Source: Centroberyx gerrardi (taxonomy: Eukaryota > Chordata > Actinopteri > Beryciformes > Berycidae). Taken from it: a stretch of DNA of 64,000 bases. Positions 32,501-43,600 of this stretch are shown one piece after another; position 1 is the stretch's first letter, and the number at the start of each line of letters is the position of its first letter. The stretch is taken from contig NC_136012.1 in assembly GCF_048128805.1 (NCBI RefSeq), positions 7,106,121 to 7,170,120 on the forward strand. Reading direction: 5' to 3'. The notes below the pieces were generated by a model, which searched no databases, was not told the origin of the DNA, and was given only the letters and a program-made list of their open reading frames with translations. The position numbers and the translations under genes were made by a program.

Positions 32501-35500
32501 TGGAATGTGGCATGAAAAGCAATAATCTCAATCTTTGAATTGTTTCCCCCACTAAAACTCAATACACAAAAATAGGAAATCACGATATTTACAGACAAAT
32601 CATACTGAGATTTTTTTTTTTGTAGAATGCTGTAACTGTCATATGAACTGCAATACATGTGGACAGAGCTACTTCTACAGTTTTCAGCACATAATTGCCA
32701 AAAAATGTGAAGGAAAGAATCAGGCACTAACGTTTATTGTTTCAATTTAATTTAAGTCTTTCCCAAACTTGTTAGAGGTATTCCAAACAGCATCAGGATA
32801 TCTGATTAGGAGACCAAACACTGTTTTCTCCAATATGAAAATTGTAGTCAGTATTACAATTAGTTTTTTAGTTTGGCATTATGTCTATCTCACCCCTGAT
32901 GTGTTAGCCATGCTACAGCTCAGAAAGAAGCAAGCAAGAGAGAATCAGAGCCGGATGATTGAGCCAAGTATTATTTTCTGAGTAATTATCTAAGTATACT
33001 ATCATAACTCTCTGGGCAGCTGTAGTCTTAATAAGCAGATATAGCCATTACAATTCCAAAACTCAAAATTTCTCTGTCCATGCTGTCTATGTGACTCTAT
33101 GGTTTTATTTTATAACTGCAATCACTGTCTGACAAAAGTTTATGTCATTTTTCATTGCTTTTACTTGTAGTGTAGTGGCACTTCAGTCCTCCAAATAACA
33201 GCTTGTGTTGTGAATCATCTGCTGACTATTGTACGTCCTGCACTGTCTCTGTACCATGTGTGCTGGTATGTACTGATGTCACTATATGAGCCGTCAATAT
33301 TCTTGTAACAACAGAAATACCTGCACATTTATTGTACTTGGCAAATTAAGTGATTCTGATTCTGTTAGCGTTCCTTAATGAAATCAATAGGTTTAGATTG
33401 CAGCTACTGTGTGCCATTTGGTTTTGAATGATGATAAGGAATCCAAACAATGCTAACACGTTTTTTCTAGGTAACTGAAGAAGCCTATTACATGAAAAGT
33501 ACAGGTTAATAAGGAAAAAAGCAACAGACTAAAGTTGAAAACATCAGTGTCCCTTTAAGGCAGAGTAGGCCAGGGACTTGGGAATGCTGGGTAGCCTCTG
33601 CACAGGGCCAATAGGTCAGAGGAGCAGTGGTTTAGCCAAGCAGTAAGGTAAATTGGCCGTATCAGGGCCAGCAGAAGGGAGCGCTCAGTGCCGCCTCACC
33701 TCCTTCAACTTTCGCTCACGTGCCAACCTGGCGGCCTCACGCTGGGCGGCATTTCTAGCCTCCTCTTCTAGCCTTAACTTCTCCTCTTGTTCCTCTAACT
33801 GAGCAGAAATAACACAAATGAAACAAACAAAAACACAGAACAAAAAAGGATTAAAAAACAGAAAAAAAAACCAATGCAGCAACTTAAAAAAGCAAAAATA
33901 GGTCTAAAACACAAAAGGAAATTATGGAGGCTAGTTCCTTAGGACAGTACATTAATCTAACGACAACGACTTCCAAACTACAAAGAGAAACATAAAAGCT
34001 ACATTGCTTGTTTATATATTTGAGCGCTCAGCTATGCTCCTTCTTAAATTGTGTCTTACCTCCACTTGAATCTTCTGGTCTATCAAGGTCTGCTTGTCAG
34101 AGATTGCAGCATAGCGGTGTTCCTTGAGGTGCTTGATCTCATCTTCATTGATTGGCCTATCAAAATAACAACAAAAACATACTTAAAACCAAATGTTGGG
34201 AACTGGAATATTGCCTCCAACTTGTGAATTCTTCTGTCAAAGAATACCCATGATAAAGAATCTACAATCCACTCTAAAACACAAAAGTTCACACTAGTTT
34301 ACATACCTTGGGCAGGGCTGCGGGCTCTCAGCCTGCAATGAAACAAACAGAAATTAAATGTGGCTTTGCACTGATGAGGATGGTCATCAGTGGGATATCT
34401 GATGGGAGTTTGGAAGTATATCGATCCTATGAGGAGCACCAGTGTAATGCAGCTTTTAATTAGGCTACATACCTAACAAAACACATTATGCAGTGAATGT
34501 AGGCAGGTCATAAATAGTGCAACAATAATAGAGATGAGAGAAAACTGACTACTTATTGAGTTATTGAAGGCTCTGTGACTAAATGGGTCGTAACATCATA
34601 TAACAAGGATGGCCACACTTACCTCATCGCTTTCTACGAGGTTTTCAAACTGCAAAATCAAAGATTACAATGAGTCAAATAAAATGATAGTCCATCATTC
34701 AGCAAGAAAGCAACTGCTCGACAATGTACAATTCATACCTCTATTGTGTAATGCTCCCCAGTGGTACTGCTTCTGAAATATTTTGACCTGTATAAATAAT
34801 TAAGAGAACATTACCACAGTGACAATCATCTGAAAACCTTTTCAAACCCTTTTCCTTTCAGACAGACATTTAAATGCACTTAAGGGGGGTGATAGTTTAA
34901 CTAGTCAATCATAAACATGGCCATTTCCTTTTTAAAATTGGACATCCACTGTAGAAATGAATGAGAGTAATGTTTCCAAATAGCTAAAACCCTGAAAAAC
35001 ACCTGAAAGCTGTCTGGCAGCTCCCATATGTAAACATGTGTAACTGAATAAATGTAAAGTAGTCATTTGCACAGACAGCCCTCCCTGGGGAAATAATGTA
35101 AAAAAGGCAAAGGATAATGTAAACTAAGACAACCTAAAAATGCAGCATTCAATTTAAAGTTGGCTGAATAACTGAAGGCAAATGACACCAGAAACAGACA
35201 GCTGAAACCCTCTGCATGATCAAATATCAGGATTGAGACTCTACATGGTGTAAATATTAATGTACAATCAATGCCAAAGGCCTGACCAATATGGTAGCTG
35301 CTACAAAAATAGCTCCAATTCAGTCTGTGCTTCACACTTGTACTCTCACAAGACCTACTGTATGTCAAGACTATTGACAATAGGGGTGGGGTCTTAATTC
35401 CCTAAAGGCACTAACTGGCTGCAATGCTTCTTCGTGCAGGTTTTTACACCAAAAAACACTATGGGAGCACAACCAGTAGCTGACCGACTGGCCATTACTC

Positions 35501-35774
35501 CCCCAGCTGTTGCTTTATTAGTTAGCTAACATACAGAGCTGTCAATAAGTCTACTTGGCACACTATGGTACGCTAGCTAACCAAGCTGCTAGCTAGCCAA
35601 ACTGTTGGCTAGCAGCAACTGGAGACGCTGGTTCAGATGATGCTGGCAGGCTAGCTCACCTTACACAGCAGCTAGCAGCTAGCTAATGAGAGGTTTCTCT
35701 TACCCGCCTCCCCTCTGGATCCTGTTGGCTTCTCTTCTGAAGAACCCAGCACAGTATGCCCAGCAGTTTCCCAT
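29503..35774 (-). CDS. ap1ar: AP-1 complex-associated regulatory protein (gadkin)
   Basis: Gadkin is a small peripheral membrane adaptor that links clathrin adaptor AP-1 vesicles to kinesin-1 and restrains Arp2/3. Coding exons in order: 35774-35704, 34787-34739, 34649-34623, 34332-34307, 34156-34060, 33798-33700, 32329-32268, 31317-31244, 31149-31027 and 29774-29503; 900 nt, 299 residues (302 in the human protein as I recall). The protein starts MGNC, a likely lipid-modification signal, followed by SKYF, ENLVESDE and a charged coiled coil (QEEKLRLEEEARNAAQREAA). The C-terminal half has LDLEWEDEEG, RSRTEEDILRAAL and SNALEWENDFVS, which match human gadkin closely. Two exons are only 27 and 26 bp. 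The 62-bp exon 32329-32268 encodes a poorly conserved Arg/Gly-rich piece; I chose it because it restores the frame exactly. Exon 1 opens directly at a GC-rich promoter. Confidence 0.93.
30086..30337. mobile_element. Near-perfect palindromic MITE in ap1ar intron
   Basis: The 252-bp segment begins TTAAAGAGTAACTGAACCCC and ends with the inverse, GTTTAGTTACTCTTTAA. The internal arms also match, for example TCTGCTATTGGCTGATCTTT against AAAGATCAGCCAATAGCAGA. Each arm is about 110-120 bp with a short central loop near 30207. The high arm identity suggests a young insertion. Confidence 0.85.
31808..32168. mobile_element. MITE with CTTAAAGGGGCA termini in ap1ar intron
   Basis: The left end reads CTTAAAGGGGCAATGCGTAA. 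The right end, reverse complemented, reads CTTAAAGGGGCATTAAGTAA. The element is 361 bp and non-coding. A truncated inverted copy of its left end is present at 39800-39887. Confidence 0.85.
33120..33366 (+). mobile_element. LINE 3' tail fragment
   Basis: The end reads TACTTGGCAAATTAAGTGAT followed by a short GATTCT repeat. This is a common form of fish non-LTR retrotransposon 3' end: a degenerate AATAAA followed by a tandem hexamer. The left boundary is uncertain and no reverse transcriptase remains. Confidence 0.5.
35517..35700. repeat. TAGCTA/GCTAGC-rich cluster next to ap1ar exon 1
   Basis: Contains TTAGTTAGCTAACATAC, GCTGCTAGCTAGCC and GCAGCTAGCAGCTAGCTAA. It begins within a few bases of the donor of ap1ar exon 1 (35704). 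A smaller group (TACCTAGCTGCCTAGCTAG) lies upstream at about 35797-35815. Confidence 0.75.
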
Positions 35775-35960
35775 CGCATTGTCAAATACTACTATTACCT
35801 AGCTGCCTAGCTAGTTTTCTACTGAAAGCTGACGGTGCAATAAAGTAGCTACATCCACACTCCCAAGTCCAAAATATTAACCACAGTTCTCCTCTCCTAC
35901 TTCCTCATCTTCCTTCCTCTACGCCGGATTTGACGGCAGGCCGGCCAAAGAGGAATACCG
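35775..35960 (-). promoter_or_regulatory. ap1ar: ap1ar 5' UTR and promoter region
   Basis: This is the sequence directly upstream of the ap1ar ATG. It is pyrimidine-rich on the plus strand around 35885-35930 and has CpGs near 35920-35945. No TATA box is evident. The 5' UTR is probably short and unspliced, because exon 1 contains the start codon and a good donor. Confidence 0.5.
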
Positions 35961-36109
35961 CCACCTACTGTCTTCTCCCGGTAGTTTCTGGAAGAGTGGA
36001 CCAGTCATCTACACCAGTGGCGGATGGAAGATAAAAACACTTAGTTAACTCCTCTTAATTAGGGGTCCAAGTACATAGTGCTGGAACCCTATTTGCTGGA
36101 AATCTTTTT

Positions 36110-36348
36110 TCTTTCTCCATGCAGTTCTCACAGCATGGAGCCATTTTGTGGTTATTTTCTGTTATTTTTTGATGGCTGAAGACAGGTCTCCTGCAACTTC
36201 AGTTGTTTTGGAGAAAGCTGCAATGTACTTCTTCCGGGGATCTCCGGGACTGTTGTATGGACTAACAAACTTTACCCGATTTTCTACTGGCATGGGGGTG
36301 AGTAGATAATGACTGAATTTTCATTTTTGGGTGAACTATTCCTTTAAA
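36110..36348. mobile_element. MITE right end (GGGTGAACTATTCCTTTAA)
   Basis: The terminus TTTTGGGTGAACTATTCCTTTAA-type end and the preceding GAATTTTCAT are very common in teleost genomes at the ends of short non-autonomous transposons. I did not find the matching left end, so the element is probably truncated or its left boundary lies near 36050. Confidence 0.55.
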
Positions 36349-36361
36349 GAGTAAAGAGTAA

Positions 36362-36960
36362 AGAATAGAAAACTTTAATGTCCTCATTGAGGCAATTTGT
36401 TTTGCAGCTTATCAAAAACTGTTACAGCAGACAACACTTATTCCAACATTCAGCACCCAGTCATATCACATATTAAAATAAAATGCATACTGTGCAGTAA
36501 TAATACAGTTTCAGTGCTTTGTTGTCAACAACCCGCAGGTGACACATCAAGATATAAAGTGCATACTATAAAGTACATACAGTGTAACATGTACATGTCC
36601 GGATAAAGTGCATACTATGAAGTGCACACCACATAGCACCATATTTAACTGCAGAATAGTTCACAACATCATCAAACATGAGCACCCAGATGGTAGAACC
36701 TCAAACTCCTGGTTAAGAGGGTGGGAAATATCTGTAGCTATCTTGTGTGTCATTTTGTTCAGCCTGGTGGAGTATAGGTGAGCTAGATCTCTCTGCTGCT
36801 CCATTATGATTTGAATACATCTTTACTGTCCTACCCAGTCTGTATTTGTGTGCCACCTTAGCACTACCTTACCAACAGAGCAGACAATAGCACAGAATCC
36901 TTTCAGTAAAAGCTCTGTAAAATCATAATAGTGCGATCAACATTAAAAGAGTTTAGTTAC
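36362..36960 (-). mobile_element. Degenerate LINE 3' end
   Basis: On the minus strand a decayed frame near 36760-36680 reads HKIATDISHPLNQEFEVLPSG, resembling the C-terminal end of fish L2/Rex1-type LINE proteins (DxSHPLxxEFxxLPSG). The 3' boundary at about 36362-36400 reads CAAAACAAATTGCCTC followed by an ATTAAAG signal. No intact reverse transcriptase remains. It lies just downstream of the pim kinase and could supply its 3' UTR. Confidence 0.65.
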
Positions 36961-37492
36961 CTGAGGGAAAACTCCACTCTCATATTCAGCTATTTCTTCA
37001 CATGTTCTTACCTGGCATGAACACCTGAGAAGGTTAATTGTGGCAAAGAGCGCAAACAAGTCCATTGTGCTTCACCAAGGTTCCAGGGGCTGGAATCAAA
37101 TTTGTTTTTACCTGGTTCTGCTTGTCAGAGCAGGGAGTTTCTGGCTCTGGACAGCTGCTGGATCGTCCTGATCGACAGGCAACTGCTTCAGGTTTACTTC
37201 TGAAGATGTGTCACTCCTCGCAATACATGGTCTACCATTTTCTACAATGATCTATAATCTTTCAAACATTCAAACAAAGACTGGAGGTGATTCTAATGAT
37301 TTATATTTTTTCAAGAGGAACAGAGGCCCAATTCAGAGTTTAAATGAGTGTTATAGTGCCATACCAAGGAGTGCCATAGAACACATCAGGCTGGCACCGT
37401 AAGGCAGGCAAAAAAAAACACATCACTGAATGGTGTTTGATGGTAAGTCTCGGATCCATCCAATTGCAGTGAGTAGTGCGTTTGGTCTGGAT

Positions 37493-39566
37493 TTAGTGGA
37501 GCCAGGGGTGGAGCTGCAGGCGTTCCAGGGTGGGCCGGCGCTCAGGAGATTTGTCTAGGCAACACTGCAGAAAATGCTGGCAATCTGGAGAGAAAGACAG
37601 GGATCAAAGATTAATAGGCAACACAACCTCTAGTGTGTCTGTATGTGCATGTGTGAGTGTGAGCACACGTCTTACAGTGGGAGAACCCGTTGCCGAGTTG
37701 TGGAGTGTTTCGGACGATCTCCCGCTTGGTGTCAAAGGGGAGACATCCGGCCAGCATGGCATACATTGTCACCCCCAGCTGCCACACTGTGGTGGGGCCC
37801 GCTTTGTAGGAGCCGCGCTTGAACCATTCCGGAGGGCTGTACTCAAAGGTTCCTACATTCAGACCGGGGGAGAGACAGTGAGTGGCTGAACAGTTATTTC
37901 AGAGATTGGAAAAAGGGTGAAGGGCAGGAAGAGAAGCCAGGCGGCGTACCAGGGGCCTCGGTGTAGGCTCCTGGCTTCAGGATGCAGCCGCAGCCAAAGT
38001 CGATGATGCGGACACGCGGCTCACCGAAGCCTTCGATCAGAACGTTGTCCAGTTTGATGTCTCTGTGGAAAACGCCTTCTGAATGAATCACCATGGCTGC
38101 ATCCACCAGCTGCTTCATGATGGTCTGAGACGGAAAGAGAGAGGCAGAAATTGACAGAAATGCAATTTTAGATCGACTGTCAGGGTGGAAAAGCTTCGAA
38201 AACACACACACATCCGTCCCTCCGCCCGGTTACCTTCGCCTCGCACTCCCGGATGGAGTCCCCTCTGGCCTCGAGGTAGCTGATAAGGTCCGAGGAGGGG
38301 ACGGGTCTCTCCAGGACCAGGATCAGCTCGTCGGGCAGCTCGAACCAGTCCAGCAGGGTCACGGCTGCGGTGGTCCCTACTGAATCTGGTCCGGCTCCTG
38401 ATCCTGCTTTCAACTGCAGCAGCACCTCCAGTGGTAAACTACACATCTCCCCATTCAGAGACTAAAAGAAATATAGCGGGTGCAAGTTTGAGTTTGTGTA
38501 TGCATGTGTTCCCCTCATATCCAATATTAAAATAAGCATAGAGATGTCAGAGAGATGTTAATGATTTCAGCAGAAAGAAACTAATCTCTCACCATTTCTG
38601 TGTAGACCACTTTGTCCTTTGGAATATGCTTTATAGCAATCTGCAGGACAGAAACACAAATACTTTGGCTTAGCACTTACACAGCATATAGTGAATGGTA
38701 CATTGTGTGTGAGAGTGTGTGCGTGTGTGTGTGTGCGCATGTGTGTGTGTGTGTGTGTGAGCGCCTTACGGGCAAACGGTCCAGTTTTCGGAAGCCGCTA
38801 TACACCGCTCCGTAGCCTCCTTCTCCCAGAGGTGCCACCTCCTCATACCTGACCTTAAATTCATCTACACACACACACACACTAATGTTTCTGTGGTTCT
38901 CTTTCACACCATCTATCTATCTTTCTATCTATCTGTCTCATCTGACCTGTGCTGTCAGTTCTTCCAGAGTTACCTGAGGGAAATGTGGCTGCGTCGTTCT
39001 TCTTCTCCTCTTCTCGAGGGCTCCGGGCTGTTCCCCTCGCCCTCTTCCTGGCCTCCTCATCGCTCTCCTCCGAGCTGGCCTTCCTCTTGTTCCTCCTCTT
39101 CTTCCTCTTCGTCTCTGCGCCCGCATCCTCCACCGGCAGGCTAATTTCATTGTGCCTGTTGATGGCTGCTGGGCTGCTGTGGCTGCCTAGAAATGGTAAA
39201 AAAAAAAAAAAAAGCCATGAAGCCATTAGCTTGTTGGCTGCATGTGGTGAAGAGTTGTAGTGTTGTATGGCATGGCCTTCTTATCAGGTCAGGACACAAA
39301 CCTGGATCACAAACACCTTATCATGATGAGAAAAACAGCAAAACGACAGGAATCACAGCTATAAATTGAGGTACTGAACTGGAATTAGTGTCCACCATAC
39401 CTGATAAATCATATGAATTAACAAGTCCCTCTTACTTGTTAATTCATATAATGATTTATCAGCAGGTTTATCAGCAGGTTTTTGCCAGGATTTCATACTC
39501 ACCTTGATCTCTCTTGGAGCCCAGAGAACCCAGAGATTTTAACGCCTGCATGGACCTAAAGGCCAT
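37493..39566 (-). CDS. Pim-family serine/threonine protein kinase
   Basis: Pim kinases are constitutively active cytosolic/nuclear Ser/Thr kinases of the CaMK group; teleosts carry large expansions of them. Exons in order: 39566-39503, 39186-38974, 38864-38770, 38640-38593, 38461-38234, 38124-37950, 37852-37676 and 37584-37493; 1092 nt, 363 residues. The first about 95 residues are a Lys/Arg/Glu-rich extension, possibly a nuclear-localisation region. The kinase domain then shows the glycine loop GEGGYGAV, the lysine in IAIKHIPK, the Pim-type hinge LERPVP, the catalytic loop HRDIKLDN, DFG, the Pim-type activation segment GTFEYSPPEW, and a closing RPTLERLQLHPWL. All catalytic residues are present, so it should be active. 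Exon 2 has an alternative donor at 38947 that adds nine codons in frame. Which paralogue it is cannot be decided by eye, so I give no symbol. Confidence 0.9.
38702..38760. repeat. (GT)n microsatellite in pim kinase intron
   Basis: Interrupted GT/GC repeat ending about 10 bases from the donor of the exon that encodes the glycine-rich loop (exon boundary 38770). Confidence 0.9.
39402..39461. repeat. Short hairpin in pim kinase intron 1
   Basis: TGATAAATCATATGAATTAA is followed after a loop near 39427-39432 by its inverse, with a three-base indel in one arm. The stem is about 25 bp. A short direct repeat of TCAGCAGGTTTA follows immediately. Confidence 0.75.
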
Positions 39567-39799
39567 GCTGCACTTGATGCGTGTGACGATAGGAATAGTT
39601 GATACTATGGACCGAATCTAAATATCCAAAGTTCGTACAGTATATTTCTCTGTGTGTGTCTCAGTCTTGTAGGGTTGTAGTTCGCGCTCTGATGTCTGAA
39701 AGTGGTGACCGGTGGCTCTTGGATTCTGTGGAGCCAGTTGTGACTTCACAAAGCTGACAGAATGTTCAGCAATCACTAAAATGAAATGAAAACAAATGG

Positions 39800-39887
39800 A
39801 ACAACCCTATCAACCCCAACAGATACTGTATATTATGGCCATTTTGTGCTATGGGGGCAGGAAAAATCTTACTTATTGCCCCTTTAA
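39800..39887. mobile_element. Truncated copy of the 31808 MITE, inverted
   Basis: Reverse complemented, the segment begins TTAAAGGGGCAATAAGTAAG and continues through CATAGCAC and GGTTGTT, matching about 90 bases of the left end of the element at 31808-32168. It lies just upstream of the pim kinase first exon. Confidence 0.75.
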
Positions 39888-39931
39888 ACCTGGATTCAGT
39901 CTCTGTATAGTCAAGAAGTCAAGTCAAGAGT

Positions 39932-40659
39932 CAAGAAGCCTCCAACATCATCCGTGACCCAACTCACCCTGCCCACCACCTCTTCAAACTACTCCCCTCT
40001 GGCAGGCGATAGGCTACAGGACAATATATGCACGCACCACAAGACTGAAAAACAGCTTCTTCCCCAAAGCTGTCAAATTGTTGAACATGACCTGACACCC
40101 CCCCCCCTCCCCCTTCCCCCACCCACACACCCACACACCCACTACAACACACACACAAACGCACCCATACACACATATACCATTCCCCTCCCCACTGACT
40201 GAACTCTCTACCATGTAATGGCTAGATTGTATGCTGCTAATTACCTCCGCCAAGGAGGTTATGTTTTCGGTGCCGTTTGTTTGTTTGTTTGTCTGTTTGT
40301 TTGTCTGTTAGCAGGATTACGGAAAAACTACTTTTCATGAAACTTTGTGGAAGGGTGTAGCATGGGCCAAGGAAGAACCCATTACATTTTGGAGCGGATC
40401 CGGATCAGACTCACGAACAAGCAACAATAGCACGAACCTTGGCGGAGGTCTGCGCTCTCCGAGTGCCCTTCTAGTTGTTTATTGTTTATTGTTTATTTGC
40501 ACACCGGTTGCACTTGAGTATCTGCTCCTATAATATCTGGTCCTATTTATATTGTTCTTTTTATATTGTTTTTATTATCAGGGAGTGCCATCGTAATTTT
40601 GTTGTGTTGTTGTCTTGCACGGCAGTACAATGACAATAAAGTTTTCTTGACTTGACTTG
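39932..40659 (+). mobile_element. LINE 3' end (L2/Rex1-type), interrupted
   Basis: The decayed frame reads DPTHPAHHLFKLLPSGRR and, after a one-base shift, RTIYARTTRLKNSFFPKAV, which is the C-terminal motif of L2/Rex1-type fish LINE proteins. The element ends with GACAATAAAGTTTTCTTGA followed by a short CTTGA tandem tail. A second element is inserted at 40243. Confidence 0.75.
40243..40470. mobile_element. Short inverted-repeat element nested in LINE tail
   Basis: It begins ACCTCCGCCAAGGAGGTTAT and carries AACCTTGGCGGAGGT at its right end (to 40449), forming inverted termini. The interior has GTTT repeats and the phrase CAGGATTACGGAAAAACTAC, a widespread metazoan short repeat. It splits the LINE 3' region, so it inserted after the LINE or was carried by it. 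Confidence 0.75.
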
Positions 40660-43600
40660 TACCCTGACTTTAGCTGACTTTACCCTTAAATTTCCCCTTA
40701 AGTAGCTTAAGTTAGAAAATTTTTTTGTTCCTAACTGCACAACAACATCACATCCATATTCTGTATCTGCTACAACTCTTTCTTTAAGCTCTAGCTGCTT
40801 ATATTGAATGAAATATTCAAATACAAGACGCCATGTTTTTATGGCTGCACCATTACATCAAATGGAAAAAATCTAGATGTTTGTGCATCATTATATACAC
40901 ATTTCCCTGTATGTAGCATGACACATTTGGTGTCTTTGGAAAAGTTGTTGACTAGAATTTAAAATAAAGTCCTGTGGGTTTGAACAAAGCTTAGCCATGC
41001 AACCTGCGTTTGTAATGATGGACCCAGTGGCGGGGGCGACAGGGAAGACCAGGTTAAAGTATTTTTCTCAATTTTTGCAGCAAAGAGTTCATGCTGCATC
41101 TGTGGTTTTTAATAAATCAATGCCCCCCCCCCAAGTATGAATATGAATATAATAGATGTCTTAAAGTTACAGTATTTGAAGACCTTTTAGTCTGTTAAGA
41201 TTTTATTTTTTATACCTCATTTATTTTATTTTATTTCCTCTTCTTTGCTTTCATGTATCTTTGTTGTTTCTTTTTTAGATGACAATGCAAAATTTTTATA
41301 TGTCATATATGTGATGCATTACATTTTCCAATTAAAAAAAAAAAAAAAAGTTTTCAAGTGCGGGGACCCCCTGAGGTCCTTAAGGGGGCTCCAGGAGGTC
41401 AAGTCAAGTCAAGTCAGTTCTACAGCTCAACTCTAATCACTAAATCTTATCAAGTGGGGGTGCATGAAAGCATTAGAGAACCCCAGCCATAACATTTGTC
41501 AAGTCTAGAAACAGGAAAGGCTCTTCTCTCTTGCTCATCACTCATATTCATTTCCCACTAGATGGCGTACACAGATCACAAAGTTCCTCCCAGGCAAAGC
41601 TCAACATTTCTCTGCTGTGTTAGAATCCCTTGTTCAGCAGAAGAAACCCAGATTTGAAGATGCTTTTGGAGGACAGCGGCCTACTATCTCCATGGATTTG
41701 CAAATTATAGAATTTGCGAATGGAATATCGCATCTGTGTCCGAGATATAATTGTTCTAAGTTGACTTGGTTGCCAACTTTTCTGTCAGCACACTGTGTGT
41801 ATGAGTGAATATACTTAGAAGCTGATATATTCCCTCCCACCCATCCACACATGACCCTGCACATCTTGAATCAACAAATCAGCCCACACACTACACTTGC
41901 TTGTAGGAAATCCCGGTGTCATGTGGTAAAAGCAATGCAAACACATGGGGGAGTGTTGGGCTCTTAGAACAGAAAAAGGGCATGTTGTGTAAGGAAAGAA
42001 GGATGTTTCATTGAAAACTGATGGAACAATCTCTTTTTCCAGGGATGGATAGAAAACCTAAAGCAAGCACAGGCTTAACTTTTTCTAGACTTATTCATGT
42101 TTCCAGCTTCTTACTTTGGTGTAAAAAGCGTTCTAATCTTAACCTTTCAATGTGACATTAAAATGTTGTATTGTATAACAGATGATCATTCTTCCCCCTT
42201 TGTATAATGAGATGGACAGCTTTTTTAACATGATCAACACCATCACCATCAACAAACACAATGAAAATTAAAAAAGCAAAAAAGCCTTCAATATCAATGC
42301 ACATGTAGAGTAAATAACGTCAACTAAATTAAAACGCACAGAGAAAAGTAAAAAAAAAGTGTCAGAGAGCATTTCTCAGTTAGCAAGCACCATAATAATT
42401 AACATTTCATCTGCCAAGGAATATGTCAGAGACGGACAGCTTCTTATAGCTTATTCTCTTACAGCCTTCATGTCTTCCAGTGAGTTTAGAAAGCTGGTGT
42501 CAAAACACAGTAATGACCTGCTGCTGTCATGAGACAAAGCTGAGAGAGGAGTATGAAACTGAAACCAAACAGCTTTTTCCAGAGTAGCATCTTTTTACAT
42601 GACCGCTGTCTGTGTTTATTAAACCTCATATTCAAACTCATAGAGTCTCTGTCTGTCTGTCCAGACATTCTCTGCAGTTTGCAAAGCCTGTGGGGACGTA
42701 TGCATGCAGAAATCATGAATTGAAGTTCATAATTAATAAATAAAGTGAATGAATGACACTAAATTAATCATTAAACAATAGTTAAATAATGGTTGCTTTG
42801 TGATTACCACTTATACTTTAATAATTATTAAGTAATGGTTAGTTAATACTTTATTCATGTTGCTTAGTAACTGATTGTTTTAACTATTCAAAAAACGGAT
42901 CATTTCTTAGGAATTAAAGCTCTATCAAAAATGTTACCTGAGTGTTGTAAGCATTATTTGGGCCTGTTATTTTGCAAATATGCAAATGATGTTTATATTG
43001 ATAACCCTGTATTCAACATCTGTCAGTGGGTCTGTTAACAGTGCTTTATGAAACCATTTAAGTTGCTATACTTTAAAAGTTCTAGACATCTGAAAGATGT
43101 CAAAAAGAAATGACATGAAAAAGAAAGTTCCACATGGAAACACAAAGTGTAAGTCGACAGAAACGTTGTTTTGCTCCCACAGGATTACAGCTGTCAGAGT
43201 GCAGAGCCACCTGTGCTGCGGTGTCCAGATTGCCGTATACCTTTGGCTTTATTTATGTTTTTTCTTTTTTCACTGGTCTGAATACATTTTCTGAGTCACA
43301 ATTTGATTCACTGAGCTCGTTATACACGGACTAAAAAAAAATCTGCTGGCTAAAAGTGAGCTGTGCCACGCTCCCTCTCATTATGTCAAAGCCACTTGAA
43401 CTGAATGAGATTCCCTTGCTATTGAGTTTATTGGAGCTCAGGTTGCAGACAGAAAGGCTTTTCATTTGGCCCGGTCTACTTGACTTGTCCATTTTGTATC
43501 GCATGAAACGCTACATTGACCCTACACTCCTCCTATTGTGCCTGATACAATGAATACCAGCATATGCTTTACTGCGGTTGAGGGATTTTTTTCCAGCAGG

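Noticed and set aside
41380-41420. AAGTC tandem as a second LINE tail
   Set aside because: It resembles the CTTGA tail of the LINE at 40659 in reverse complement, but no AATAAA-type or LINE sequence adjoins it.
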